NCBI GenBank assembly: GCA_033032175.1
Contig: CM065312.1
Location: 20,682,001-20,746,000 of the forward strand
DNA: 64,000 nucleotides
Direction of reading: 5' to 3'
Source of the DNA: Saturnia japonica
Taxonomy: Eukaryota; Arthropoda; Insecta; Lepidoptera; Saturniidae
The notes under the pieces are model-generated. The model ran no database searches, had not been told where the DNA came from, and saw only the letters and a list, made by a program, of their open reading frames with translations. Every line of letters starts with the position of its first letter. Position 1 is the first letter of the stretch. A program made the translations under genes and the position numbers. Below, piece by piece: positions 44,001-55,340 of the stretch.

Positions 44001-45289
44001 ACCGGCTTGAACAATTGGTGACCTTACGATGTGATATTGCATAAAAAAATCACTACTAATTTGTGATCATTGTTAGTACCGTCAAATTACCGGAAAACAG
44101 ACTCATCCTGTATGAATTCGCCAGCCATCAATTGCAGACACTATTTCGGTACTATTTCCACTATTTTTTTATATGTCGCTTTAGTTTTCCTCTTTTTAAT
44201 GTCGGTCGGAAACTTGTTCCCATGTAGCTCCCATCCCGCGATGAAGAATTTGATTCCAAAAAACCTACTGATCTATCTCTACCATAAAGCACCAACGCAC
44301 ACTCGAACGAGTTATTCCAACTTATTCCTCCTTGGTAGCAACCTATAAAAAACCTCAGAAATGCGGTACTGTTTGAAATTCCACAAGTTATTGTGACCAT
44401 TCAATATAAGTCAGTCTGAGTAGCTTTATACCTTACCTAAAAAAAACTCTTTGAAAATTAGTCATCTTGAACAAAAAATGAACAAATCTGTATTTGTATT
44501 CACCCACCAAAAGCCATAAAGATACCAAGATAAGTCATTATTTGACCGACGCGATGTGACACATTATATTGGTCAGGTGTGTAACTTATGATGGCGAGCC
44601 GGACATTACTAAAAACGGCGACAGTTAAAGAATTCGATAAGACGCTTCAAGGTTATGTCATCCTGGTACCTTTATGGTAAATGAATATGTTATTATAAAT
44701 ATATTATTATATCACACCCCGAAGATAAATTCTACACAGTATAGTTAAAATACGTACATAAAATATTATTTTATAATTTGTCTGTATATTTAAATTTTAA
44801 TTTGTTTATTAACCTAATCTCAGTCCTAACTCTTAGTTTTAACTACCCAATATAGTCAAATAAGTATTTTGCTTGAAATTGTACTACGTAGATGCAAAGA
44901 ACAATTAGGTTTTGAATTGCACCTGTTCCGAGAGAGAGGGACGATCTCTTTCTCAATATGTACGAGTATATATTATAAGTATTATTCATAAAAAATTAAA
45001 ACCGGTAAAGTACGTTTGATCGAAAACTTGGAAATAAAAAAAAAACTAATATTCTATGTATGACGAATGTAGTAAAATATTCACCGTTGATACAACTGAT
45101 TTTTAAATTTCCAAGTTATGAATCATTTACAATACATTATATTTCTCATAGGAGAATTACACACCTTCTTATATAAATAGTTTTTTTTTCGGAGTTAAAA
45201 ATCCTAAATTGTGTCATTCCCGTGAATTTAAACTTTAAAATAAGCAATATTATCTCGTTCTAAATCTTGATACATTGGTGGTACTTAAT
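41037..45289. other. Long AT-rich stretch without recognisable gene
   Basis: Four kilobases of intron-like DNA. A short RTE/R-D-type piece lies near 41590-41720 (CAAATTTCAATGCAATCGAT). Opposed open frames at 44070-44348 (+) and 44161-44400 (-) have no recognisable family. No splice-site-supported exon was found by eye. Confidence 0.45.
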
Positions 45290-45436
45290 AAAAATCGGTC
45301 AAGTGTGAGTCGTACACGCGCGCGGAGTGGTCTGTCCCATTATCCAAAAAAAAAACTTTCGTTAATTTCGGAACTTTTAGCAATTTTTGCTCGGAGCGCC
45401 GATAGACGTGAAATACTGCCTGATATTAAAGGTTTG
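45290..45436 (+). repeat. AAAATCGGTCAAGTGTGAGTC repeat
   Basis: AAAATCGGTCAAGTGTGAGT and ACACGCGCGCGGAGTGGTCT match, with changes, a short non-coding repeat known from many arthropod genomes. The 64-codon frame over it is not a gene. Confidence 0.5.
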
Positions 45437-46010
45437 AACAAATTATTAAAGTTTTGGTACAATAATTAATTGGAATATTCAAAAAATCATTGTTATTTCA
45501 TAGTGGTTTCAGTTTTGAAGTGTATGAATTGCCATTAAAATGAAGAAGCGAAAAAAAAACGTGTACGTCTCGGGACACTCGACAGAAGTGAAAACTTAGA
45601 CTAATCTAAGTTGAACTATTTAATATTGAAATTGTTTAACTTGAGAAAAGCTTAGGTTATTACTTAAACTTTATGTATATTAATGATAATGTGAGGAAAG
45701 GTTATTTATTAATAAAATCTTTTATTGACTATAAAATATATTTTATCCTTAGTTACAATTCATTGAAATGTACATTAGAAGACTGAGTAGAGAAGGGAAG
45801 CCAGACAGTGTGGCGCCGTAACGCATTACGTTACGAAGCGGTTTACCCTCCCATAAGAAGTTATCACTTCAAAAAAACTTTTTACCACATGCATGGTGGT
45901 TACGACCCAAGTGGGCAAAACAACCCTACCACCCTGCTATCACCATTTCCTCGTTAGTTATTCAGCAGGGTGCACCACGTGCATGTGAGGTTTATACAGT
46001 TTTATTAATA
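45437..46010. other. Unrecognised; GC-richer block at 45812-45960
   Basis: GCCGTAACGCATTACGTTAC and GAAGCGGTTTACCCTCCC look like part of an interspersed repeat, but no second copy is present in the window. Confidence 0.4.
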
Positions 46011-46366
46011 ATAGCGATCACCCTAAGGTCGAAATTCGATCAGCGACTTACTGATCATAGACTATTTTCTGTTTAACATTTACAGTATTCATAAACAATG
46101 AGTATTATCTACATCACTTGTTGTCACTTCTCGTTGAGTGACAATGTCAACATTTTGGGGAGTCTAAGTTCAATGGCACTGGTCCAGGGAGGATTCGCAG
46201 TATTAATTTATTTTATTTAATATATTAGTAACAGATATTATAGATAAATTTTAGCTTTCTGCACTCCTTCTCCATATAAACTTTAACCATGCCAAATCTC
46301 ACAGTCTTCCGTGCATGCAATACGCTTAAAAAGGGGTAGAAAGCATTTGCTTCACGTATTAATAAC
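46011..46366 (-). mobile_element. Non-autonomous Helitron, Lep1-like (minus)
   Basis: Begins TAGCGATCACCCTAAGGTCG and ends TTCACGTATTAATAACATA; about 356 bp. The outermost base of CTAG is changed to A, and the 5' TC end is altered. Confidence 0.83.
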
Positions 46367-47418
46367 ATAAGAAATGGACAAGAATTTAAAACTGGTATTT
46401 AATATCAAGGTTTATTTTTTTAATCTTAAGCATAAATTAAATATATGTGTTTAAATTCTGTGATACTCTCTATGGACTTCAGGTTTTTATGGATATAATA
46501 AATTAGAGATGAATTTATAAATAAACTATCATCCATTTATTTAGGAGCGTTATGTGAAATATCTATATAGATGGTATATAGTTATGTGGATAAGGCATGC
46601 TTTAATTTCATTGATATTTTGTTGTTGGTTTTAATTTTTTTCTCCTGTTGATTGGTTAAACAAAACTAAATTACCCGTGCGAATATATATCGCACATAAT
46701 AGAAAGTAAAATAATCTATGATGCCTATATTTTAATTAACATCAACAGATGGCATTACTAATGAATATTTTATTATCATTGTTCAACGAAAACATATGTT
46801 CTGAGATATTACACAGAAGAAACACATGTAAGGGGTTATTTCAATAATAATGTTATTATGAAATAATTTTAAGTAAGGCTTATCCAGAATTAAAATAATC
46901 TGGAATTTGGCTTGAGTTTTCTATTTTGTTTTTAGTTTTACAATAGATGTCGTTGTTAGAAATTTTGAATTTACTTGGGTATTCTTAGAAAGTGTTTTAT
47001 TCGCAGTATAAAGATTTGGGTTTGAAATAAATTTTGTGATTGAATTACTGAGTATATACTATATCTTTTGGATTGTATTCCATTTGGGTAAAGGAGTAGT
47101 CCATAGAAAGTAGTGATGATTTTCTCAGTAATCCATTGCTCTTACAAGAAGAGTGAGATCTTTTCTTTCACAAAAAACTAGGGAATACTTGATTATGAAC
47201 GGGATTCTAAGACTAATATTTAGCGCCCCCATAACCTGTAGGGGGACCTACACGACGTATTAGGTTGAATTCATGTTGCGTAGTGTATTTGTATACATCG
47301 TCAGCGTATGGCATAATATCGATCGATCGAAAGTAGTGAAGATCGCGAGGCAAGGCTTACTGCTTACCTGGTGTATCTACCACACTGCGTCTCAAAAATC
47401 CGCAAAGCACGAAACACA
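46367..47418. other. No gene recognised
   Basis: AT-rich. A GC-richer block at 47222-47390 (TTTAGCGCCCCCATAACC, ATCGATCGATCGAAAG) lies just upstream of the possible exon at 47419. Confidence 0.4.
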
Positions 47419-47526
47419 ATGAAATCACCGATCATAAATTTCAGTACACTTATATATCTTTTTGTTATCGCTGTTTTTCATATACGGAATTCCACGCAGA
47501 TAAAGTTGGAGATGCAGCTAGGTTAA
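47419..47526 (+). CDS. Possible first exon with signal peptide (speculative)
   Basis: ATG at 47419 in context CACAATGA opens 35 codons. The sequence MKSPIINFSTLIYLFVIAVF has a short polar start and a hydrophobic core like a secretion signal, and the frame stops at 47524 if not spliced. A weak donor AG|GTTAAAT lies at 47521/47522. Upstream is a GC-richer patch that could hold a promoter, but no TATA box at the right spacing is convincing. No partner exon was found. It may be chance, since hydrophobic frames are frequent in AT-rich DNA. Confidence 0.2.
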   Translation: MKSPIINFSTLIYLFVIAVFHIRNSTQIKLEMQLG

Positions 47527-48959
47527 ATACACAAAAATAATTGTTTCTTTCTTTGTTTATCACCTATCCATCTTCTATAAACCTTTGCGAGTCTGCGAAA
47601 CTATTACGAGTAGAGTCACTTTGCCAATTACCATTAAAAAGAACAATTTCAACGTATTATTGCCAAACGACATAACAAAAAAGCGGTCGAATATTTCACG
47701 TAAGTATAAAACGAAATCAACTAATAAATTTCACTTTCCATGTGACAACGATAGCCGAATTATAATAACAATATGGAAACCTGACAAAATCAAGGACGTC
47801 TTCTTTCGAAACCAGTTTCGTTAAATTAACATAAGCATAGAGTTTCAAAACCATTATGTTTATTTTAAATAATATTGACCGCCCACTTTTAGTTTTTTTT
47901 ATCTGTAACACTCGTGAAATCCAGATAGTGCACTGTACACATTAATTTCTATAGCCACTATTTTTTTGTAACGAAGATACTTATAGCGGGGTGAGAGCTA
48001 AACCGAAGAAAGCGACCGACCCGACCGACATTAAAAAAAAATAAACAAATACATTTATAGGATTTTTAAAACACTGACCGTCGTGGAAATGGCTTAGCTA
48101 TGTTATGACCAGATTTCTACGCACTGTTGTATGTACAATCAATACAGTACAACAGGTCGATGGTTCTAGCCACGCTGATTTGAGCTAGCCTTCATTAGAT
48201 AGCCTTTCTAGGTAGATATAGCTATAAAATACAAAAATAATATTTCAAATTCGACTAGCACATTAAAAAAACAGAACAATATTTTGAGCCGTATTATAAT
48301 AATTATGGACTATCTGAACTATGATCTGTTTGTGACACAGTTTATAATGATTCATGTAAACACATTATAATGCGCCTCCGCTTTGCTTATTTAAATTATT
48401 AGAAGCCTGTACAAATTCTGGTTACGTAAGCCTGAACAGTTTTTTTTTATATTTTGCGTTTTTTTTATTCGACTTTCATTATTTCACTTAATTGTTAAAG
48501 GACTCAGACGACCTGTGGTAGGGTTCTATTAGACAGTCGTATTATCATCATACTAACCTACAAGAACCAGTATGAAAGTCTATACCTGCGCTAAACACCG
48601 CTCAATGCAATAGCATATAAACTGCTACTTTGCTTTAGAAATAGGCGTGGCGGTTGTTCTACAATAAACCTCACACGTATCTGTTCACTATTAAATATCA
48701 TTTAAAAATAAACGATGTGCGTTATTTCTGACAAAGTTTTTGTACAAACAAGTTGTTATCATGTGACACGGAGGACAAGTTTGTCCAGAATCAGTGTCTA
48801 TTATCAAAGGTCAACCGCGTATGCTTAAGCTGAGCCTACACTGCGTTAGCGATGCGAATAATTATTCTTAAATCATTTAACCATAGTTCTGTAACTGGAA
48901 CTTTCTCTAAATTTTTTCGTATTTTTGCCAATAAACTTACCTTACACTATAATGTCACC
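47527..48959. other. No gene recognised
   Basis: Overlapping opposed open frames at 47585-47824 (+) and 47717-47911 (-) show no motif. Confidence 0.4.
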
Positions 48960-49206
48960 AGCAGCATTTAGCTTAAAAAGAAAACTTGTTTTTCACAGCA
49001 GTCGCATGAGTTTTGACGGGATTTTGAACTGCAATGTAGTGGATTTATTTTAATTCTTATGTTATTTGGCCTATATTTTTTCAACAGAACATTTTTTCCA
49101 TTATTCAGAATAGATATAGTATAGGATACATTAAGTCTGTGCTTACAATTAATAAAATTGAAGTCTCTGTTTGTCAAATAACAAAATAACAGCTTTTTAC
49201 TAAATG
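48960..49206 (+). repeat. Repeat R-D-like sequence left of the gypsy insertion
   Basis: The last 30 bases (AACAGCTTTTTACTAAATGC) align with 40511-40530 next to CATAT, and the repeat resumes at 53390. GAGTTTTGACGGGATTTTGA and TTTATTTTAATTCTTA also occur in modified form at 55545-55600. Confidence 0.5.
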
Positions 49207-49211
49207 CATAT
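49207..49211 (+). repeat. Gypsy target-site duplication, left
   Basis: CATAT; repeated directly after the 3' LTR at 53390-53394. Confidence 0.85.
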
Positions 49212-49278
49212 TGTTGGGTATTCAGAAATAAATCACTTATTAAACCACCGCTTGTGTTTCACTACATAATACATAACT
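49212..49278 (+). repeat. Gypsy 5' LTR, 67 bp
   Basis: TGTTGGGTATTCAG...CATAACT, followed at once by GGCGACGAATATAATT. Confidence 0.88.
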
Positions 49279-49334
49279 GGCGACGAATATAATTGGAAAT
49301 AAATAGTTTTACCAATATTTAGCAGTGTTACAAC

Positions 49335-49634
49335 ATGCCTTTCGGTAAAATAGAGTGTTTTGACCTGTCTTCGCGAAAATGGTCAACCTACGTGAACCGT
49401 GTCAAACAATTTATCGCACTAAACGAAATTAAAGAATCGTTACACACGGCAACGTTAATTACCGTGGTCGGTGAGCAAACATACGAGCTTATGTGTGATT
49501 TATGTGCCCCTGTTAACCCAGAACTCAAAACATTTACCGAGTTAGTTAACATTTTACAAGAACATTTAGAACCCAGACGCTCCGACATCGCCGAAAGACA
49601 TATTTTTCGAGTTGCGCCGACAGATGCCGAATGA
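49335..49634 (+). pseudogene. Gypsy Gag, N-terminal part up to a frameshift
   Basis: Gag forms the particle core around the element RNA. ATG 49335 (MPFGKIECFDLSSRKW) opens about 95 residues of the matrix/capsid region, with WSTYVNRVKQFIALNEI and LLITVVGEQTYEL-like content seen in Mag elements. At about 49605-49612 homology passes to the next frame, a one-base shift, after which the capsid continues from 49612. The frame then stops at 49634. Confidence 0.88.
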
Positions 49635-51036
49635 AGATTTAAGCACGTATCTACAACATTTAAAACACCTCGCTAGCACCTGTAATTTCGGAGACAAACT
49701 GGAAGAAAACTTGAGGGATCAGTTTGTGTCAGGTCTGGGAAGTAACGATATGCGTAGTCGGTTATTCGCGGAGAAGGACGTGGACTACAAGCGGGCGGTT
49801 GATTTGGCGCTGGCGCTGGAGGCTGCTGAGCGGCACGCTGAAGTGGCACGCTCGGGTGGCACGGCATCGGGTGCACTGGCAAGCGCGGCGGACGCCGCCG
49901 GATCATCACCGGCACTGCATAGGATCGGCGCGAAGGAGACGACTAATTATCGAACGAGGGAGACGCGGCCGCAGCATTGCTGGCGGTGCGGTCGGGAACA
50001 TACTCCGGATAAGTGTCGTTTTAGGCGTTATAATTGTGACGAGTGCGGTGTGAGAGGTCATATCAAGGCTATGTGCCGTGGCAAAGTCGCGAAAGACAGA
50101 ACGGCAATGAGGCAAATTACTACCAGAAACCAATTTTACATGGAATCGGACACCGATGAAAGCGAGTGTGAGTTCTATAACATGCGTGTCAACGAAAGCA
50201 TGGACGAACCGTATGTAGTCAAAATTATTATTAATAATGTCCCGTTAAAATTCGAAGTGGACACCGGCAGCAAAATATCTGCTATCAGTGAGCATTGCTA
50301 TAACAAATATTTTAAAAATAGTTTATTGTCAGAGTGTCATTTAAAACTAAATTCGTACACGGGTGATAAAATTTGTCCGTTCGGGTTCCTAACTGTGACC
50401 GCGCTTTATGATGATAGCACGGGGTCGGCAGAGAGGCGCGAAGCGAGCGGGCTGCATTTGTACGTGATTTCGGCGGGCGGGCCGCCGCTCCTCGGTCGAG
50501 CGTGGTTACGCCGCCTGGGATTTAATAATATATGCATTAATAACATTAATGATAATGACTATGATTCTCGAGACGATATTATTTTAGTTCGGAAATTAAA
50601 AGAAGAATTCTCTGAGGTATTTTCACTTGGGTTAGGAACGTGCACAAAGATGTTTTCGTTGAAACTGACCGACAATGAACCTATTTTTCATAAGGCGCGT
50701 AGCTTGCCACTGGCCTTGCGTGGGCCAGTAGAAGAAGAATTGGAACGTCTCGTTAACGAAGGTACAATTGTTAAAGTAAATAACTCGGAGTACGGTACGC
50801 TCATCGTACCAGTAATTAAAAAATGCGGAGGTATTCGAATTTGCGGCGATTATAAAGTAACAATAAACCCTAAACTAAAACGTGAACCGTTTCCGCTTCC
50901 GCGAATAGAGGAACTTTACGCGTCATTAAGTGGTGCAAAAATATTTTCAAAAATTTATTTAGCCCATGCGTTCGAACAGGTGATTTTATCAGAAAATTCT
51001 CGCCCATGTACAACGATTAGCACACACGTCGGTTAG
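49612..51036 (+). pseudogene. Gypsy Gag C-terminus, protease and start of reverse transcriptase
   Basis: Begins at a TTG in mid-capsid, so this is a continuation and not a start. Order: capsid (NFGDKLEENLRDQFVSGL), an Ala-rich linker, two zinc knuckles CWRCGREHTPDKC and CDECGVRGHIKAMC, aspartic protease with DTGS in FEVDTGSKISAIS, then reverse transcriptase (EPFPLPRIEELYASLSGAK). The first catalytic aspartate of the transcriptase is lost: the motif reads FSKIYLAHAFEQV where the family has Asp at the Tyr. A TAG stop ends the frame at 51034-51036, just before the FEYIRTPYGL block that continues in the same frame. Confidence 0.92.
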
Positions 51037-51276
51037 TTCGAATATATCCGCACTCCTTATGGTCTTTGTTGTATACCTGAAAAGTTCCAAAAGTTGATGG
51101 ATGAGGTCATCAGGGGTATACCCATGACGGTAGTATTCTTAGATGACATTTGTGTAGGGGGATATTCAAAAACAGATAATATTAGTAACTTAAGGAAAGT
51201 TTTTTGCCGTTTGCAAAATGTAGGATTAAGAATTAAAATTGAAAAATGTAAATTTTTTAAAACAAATGTGAACTAA
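51037..51276 (+). pseudogene. Gypsy reverse transcriptase, middle part between two stops
   Basis: Same frame as the preceding piece. Contains RTPYGLCCIPEKFQKLMDEV, the catalytic VVFLDDICV (the second pair of aspartates is intact) and LRIKIEKCKFF. A TAA at 51274-51276 replaces the codon before LGHVID. Confidence 0.9.
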
Positions 51277-53301
51277 TTAGGTCATGTGATAGATAGCAAC
51301 GGGCTTCATCCGGATGTAAATAAAGTTAAGGCTATATCGGATGCCCCCCGTCCAAGTGACGTCCATCAACTCAAGGCTTTTTCGGGGCTTGTTAATTATT
51401 ACGGTAGGTTTGTCCCCCAAATGAGTTCAGTATTGTATCCGTTGTACAATTTGTTAAAAAGTAAAGTTTCGTGGAACTGGACATTAGAGTGTGATCAAGC
51501 ATTTTGTAAAATTAAGCAGATGTTATGCGACGATAAATGTCTAGCACACTATAGTCCGGAATTGCCGCTGGTCCTCAGTGTGGACAGCAGCGCTTACGGT
51601 ATTGGCGCAATATTGGCGCACAAATACCCTGATGGCTCGGAGAGGCCAATCTGTTGTGTATCGCGTACACTTAATGAAGCTGAGAAATCGTATAGTCAGC
51701 TAGATAAAGAAGCTTTAGCTATTTTCTATGGTGTGATTAAAAATCATCAATATTTATTTAGCAGACGTTTTATGATTCGCACGGATCATAAACCCCTTTC
51801 GTATATTTTCGTTTTCGGTGACAAGGCAGGTATACCGCAAACTGCCGCGAGTCGTTTACAACGTTACGCGGCGCGCCTAGCGGCTTACGATTTCTCCGTC
51901 GAGTGGGTGAGCTCGGTGCGCAATGCACCTGCAGATTGTTTGTCACGTTTACCGTTAAACCGTGATTCTCGTTCAAGTAACACCGATTCAGTATTTTATT
52001 TATTATATTTGGAGAATGAATTTCCGATAAATCACAGGCATATAGCGGAAGCTACTAATAAGGATCCGGTATTACGGGTAATATATAAAAATATATTATT
52101 CGGTTGGCCGGATGATACTGTAATAGATCAAGAAAAACCATATTTTTATCGTAAACAGGACTTACTCATTGATCACGGTTGCATTGTATACAATTACCGC
52201 GTGGTTATTCCTCCTAAGTTTCGGGAATATATTTTGCGCGAGTTGCACGAGGGTCATTTGGGTGTAGTAAAAATGAAAAATACTGCTCGTAACTATGTTT
52301 ATTGGCCGGGTTTAGAAAGTGATATAGAAAAATTATGTAAAGGGTGTGTGGCATGTCGACAACAGCGCGACGCGCCCCCGTACGCGCCCCTCACGCCCTG
52401 GGAATTTCCCTCGCGACCCTGGCAACGCTTGCATGCCGATTTTGCAGAGTACCAGGGTAAACATTATTTTATTATAGTAGATGCACATAGTAAGTGGATA
52501 GAAGTCTTCTACTTACATAGTACCATTGCAAAAAATGTTATAAGTAAATTCAGAGAACTTTTTGCACGTTTCGGGTTACCGCGACAAATTGTGACTGATA
52601 ATGGTCCTCCATCCACATCACACGAATTGAAAGATTATTTTGATAAAAACTACATAATCCACACATTAACTAGCCCGTATAGACCTAAAGGAAATGGAGC
52701 GGCAGAAAATGCTGTCAGAACGGTTAAAAATTGTATTAAAAAGGCGTGTTATGAAGGAGTTGATGTAGATGAAGCAGTAGTCAAAATGTTGTTTCAATAT
52801 AGAAATTGTGATCAAGCTACTACCGGTGTAGCTCCGGCCGTAGCCATGTTTGGTCGGCGTCCACGGGGTCGCTTAGATGCTTTACGACCAGATACTGAGA
52901 GGCGTGTGTATGATAAGCAGTGTGAGCAAATTGAGCGTGCTGGTGGCACAGAACGCTCAGTAAATGTAGGAGATATGGTGTATTTTAGAGATTATACAAA
53001 GAATAAAGATAAATGGACAGAAGGACAAGTTAGTAGTCAGGTAGGGCCGTCTTTATATGGTGTGAAAGTACAAAATAGTACTGTAAAAAGGCATATCGAC
53101 CAAATATTAGAACCCAAGCAGGGCAATAAAAACAGATTTTCGCTATCCTGTACTTCTGTTCCAGATGATGTAAACCAAAATGGCAACGAGCCTACTGTAA
53201 ATGGTGATGTTGAGGACCAGCCTCCCAACGCTGTTGAGGCTGAAGATTGTCATGTTGATTATAAGCATAGGTTACGTTCATTCCGACATAGGAAACTTTA
53301 A
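51277..53301 (+). pseudogene. Gypsy RT end, RNase H and integrase
   Basis: Same frame, about 670 residues to the natural end at 53301. The RT connection has FSGLVNYYGRFVPQMS. RNase H has D in LVLSVDSSAYGIGAIL, E in YSQLDKEALAI and D in RTDHKPL. The integrase zinc finger has H/H in HEGHLGVVKM and C/C in CKGCVACRQQ. The integrase core has D in LHADFAEYQGKHYFI, D in IVTDNGPP and E in NGAAENAVRTVKN, with 35 residues between the last two (DD35E). The C-terminal part contains YFRDYTKNKDKWTEGQV, the usual gypsy GPY/F-like region. The integrase itself is intact. Confidence 0.93.
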
Positions 53302-53329
53302 TTATAACTACGGTAATTATGTAAGGAGG

Positions 53330-53389
53330 TGTTGGGTATTCAGAAACTTATTAAACCACCGCTTGTGTTTCACTACGTAATACATAACT
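53330..53389 (+). repeat. Gypsy 3' LTR, 60 bp
   Basis: Starts TGTTGGGTATTCAGAAACTT after polypurine AAGGAGG and ends AATACATAACT before CATAT. Seven bases shorter than the 5' LTR. Confidence 0.88.
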
Positions 53390-53768
53390 CATATGAAAGT
53401 ATATACGGTACTTATAGCAAAACATCAATTTATAACATTTTTAAATATCTGTTTGTTACTAGCAGATAGCTGATGTTATAAGGAGTAACTTAGGGTACTT
53501 TTATTTTAGAAAAATAAATTGTGTTTTGCGCAAATAAAAATAAAAACTAGGTCATTGTGAATCAATTCGGGCACTTAAATGGTATACACTGAGTAAACTG
53601 TACGGGATATTTTAAATTAATGTACTACATAACTGTAGAAGACCTACAAAAAAGTCAGCGCGAGCATATTTCTATCTTCTCAGCGGGAGCGGAGGTAGCA
53701 CGATTTGTGCGTGTGCTCTATCAACGGAATTCTGTAGTCCACGCGAACGAAGCCGCGGGCACAACTAG
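53390..53768 (+). repeat. Repeat R-D, right part after the gypsy insertion
   Basis: Continues the family seen at 40501-41036 and ends GCCGCGGGCACAACTAG, the reverse complement of the CTAGCTGTGCCCGCG start seen at 29579. The repeat existed before the gypsy element landed in it. Confidence 0.65.
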
Positions 53769-54199
53769 TAAATAATAATTAAGTAGGTATATTTGAAGTT
53801 GCCGCAAAACTCCCGCCATCTTTTTGGAGCTATGTTTCAAGATTTAAAGAATAATTACAAAGATTATCTATTCACGTGACGTTGGCAGAAATGTATATAA
53901 ACACAATTTCCATTAAATAAAAAGATGAAGAAGACTGCAGCTGCCAGAATCTACCGAAAGAAGCTTGGTGATAATTTTAAACTTTATTAATTAATTATGT
54001 ATTTTAGAACATAAATAATTGTTTACTTAAATTTAAGAGAGTGTTTGGAGCTTTTTAAAACTACAAACTAAGTCTCTGTTTTTCTGCAAATACTATTTAA
54101 TTTCTAAATTAATTTCACATTCTACTTTTTGGATAATTTTCCAAGCAATATCTTTCATGCGTTGCTTGTTGATATACTGAAAAGTGTATTGGTATATAA

Positions 54200-54420
54200 C
54201 ATACCATCACGCCTGTATCCCTGAAGGGTTAGGCAGAGGTGTACTAATGTACCATGTTGTAGGGGGCGAGCCTATTGCCGTTAATCGGGCACAAGGCCAA
54301 ACTCCGAGCTGCTACTGAAAATTTCATAGAAAAACATAACAACACTTTCCTCGACTTGGGAATCGAACCACGGAACCCTGAGCATAACAGTCGTTCTTAG
54401 AACAACTAGATTAATGAGGC
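54200..54420 (-). mobile_element. tRNA-derived SINE, family S1
   Basis: ATACCATCACGCCTGTATCC at the low side is the reversed tail. On the minus strand the B-box-like GGTTCGATTCCCAAGTCGAG lies near 54355-54373, and the head ends at GCCTCATTAATC. The tail has a deletion compared with 26515-26764. Confidence 0.75.
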
Positions 54421-55149
54421 AACTGTATTGGTATTGAATGTATAATTAATAAATTTAAATCACGTGGTTTTCATTCACAGAAAGCTCAGGCTCATTGGGG
54501 CGTTCAGATAAATGTCCAACGCTATTATGATATAATCGCTTGTGATAAAATATCACAAACTATCACAGCTTTTAGTGTATGAATAGCTTTATACACAGAA
54601 CTAGTATGATAATATACACATTGTTTCATTATATTATACCTGCTAACAAGTCTTCCGTTTGTTGATTGTTTCCAATTTACAACTGAATTTAGCATAATGT
54701 GTAAAATGAATTTGCCGAGAGATAACAGTCTCTGTTGTTATGTTAATCAATAAAATTCTTAAACCCTCATCTATCTGGGGGTGCATACACTTGTCGTGAG
54801 TGCTGCCGAGGGATCGGTTTCTTTTTAGTCCCGAACGAAACAAATTAGGCATTTCTATGGGGATCTAAAAACGCGATGCGTCAAATATTATCAAGATTGG
54901 TTGATTATAGTATTATACAGAATAAGCTATAAAAACAAATATATTATAGTATTTTATGCAAAGTGTAAAAACGGGTCTAAATTATGTGTGTTAATTTTAC
55001 ATTTAAATACACTTTCTGCAATTCTTGTATGTGCCTTTTGTCAGTCTTTATCTTTTGTTTTTAAATCTTAATACGTCTTCTAGCGTTTGATCACAGTCTC
55101 ACCTAATTTTAAGTGATGTTGTGGCCTAAGGTGGATTTACCGTAAAAGT
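54421..55149. other. No gene; short SINE S2 scrap near 54468-54500
   Basis: TTTTCATTCACAGAAAGCTC then AGGCTCATTGGGG resembles the S2 body. The rest is unrecognised. Confidence 0.4.
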
Positions 55150-55340
55150 ACTATCTTACATATAAAAATTTCGTGTCACAGTGTTTATGGTCGCAGTCGT
55201 CGGAAACGGCTGGACCGATTTTTATGTTTTTTTTTATGTATATTTGGTAGGTATGAGAATAGGTCCTAAAGTATATTTCATACCGCTAGGTAATCAGATG
55301 TTCCTATCCAGTTTTTTTTTTTTTTTTTTTTTTTTTCAAT
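55150..55340 (+). repeat. AACGGCTGGACCGATTT repeat piece and poly-T run
   Basis: CGGAAACGGCTGGACCGATT at about 55198 belongs to the widespread family seen at 30208 and 35950. A run of about 25 T's at 55311-55336 follows. Confidence 0.55.

Larger units (their letters stand above)
49212..53389 (+). mobile_element. Mag-like Ty3/gypsy retrotransposon, complete ends, inactive
   Basis: 4178 bp with two very short LTRs, a primer-binding site TGGCGACGAAT overlapping the 5' LTR end, gag, protease, reverse transcriptase, RNase H and integrase in gypsy order, a polypurine tract AAGGAGG and a 5 bp duplication CATAT. LTRs of 60-67 bp match the known Mag group of Lepidoptera (Bombyx mag has similarly short LTRs). 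No envelope-like frame is present after integrase. The LTRs differ by a 7 bp indel and at least one substitution, so the insertion is not brand new. Confidence 0.93.

Noticed and set aside
47345..47385. Minus-strand splice donor CACCAG|GTAAGC suggesting an exon ending at about 47369
   Set aside because: A good donor consensus, but no open frame with recognisable content or matching acceptor was found next to it.
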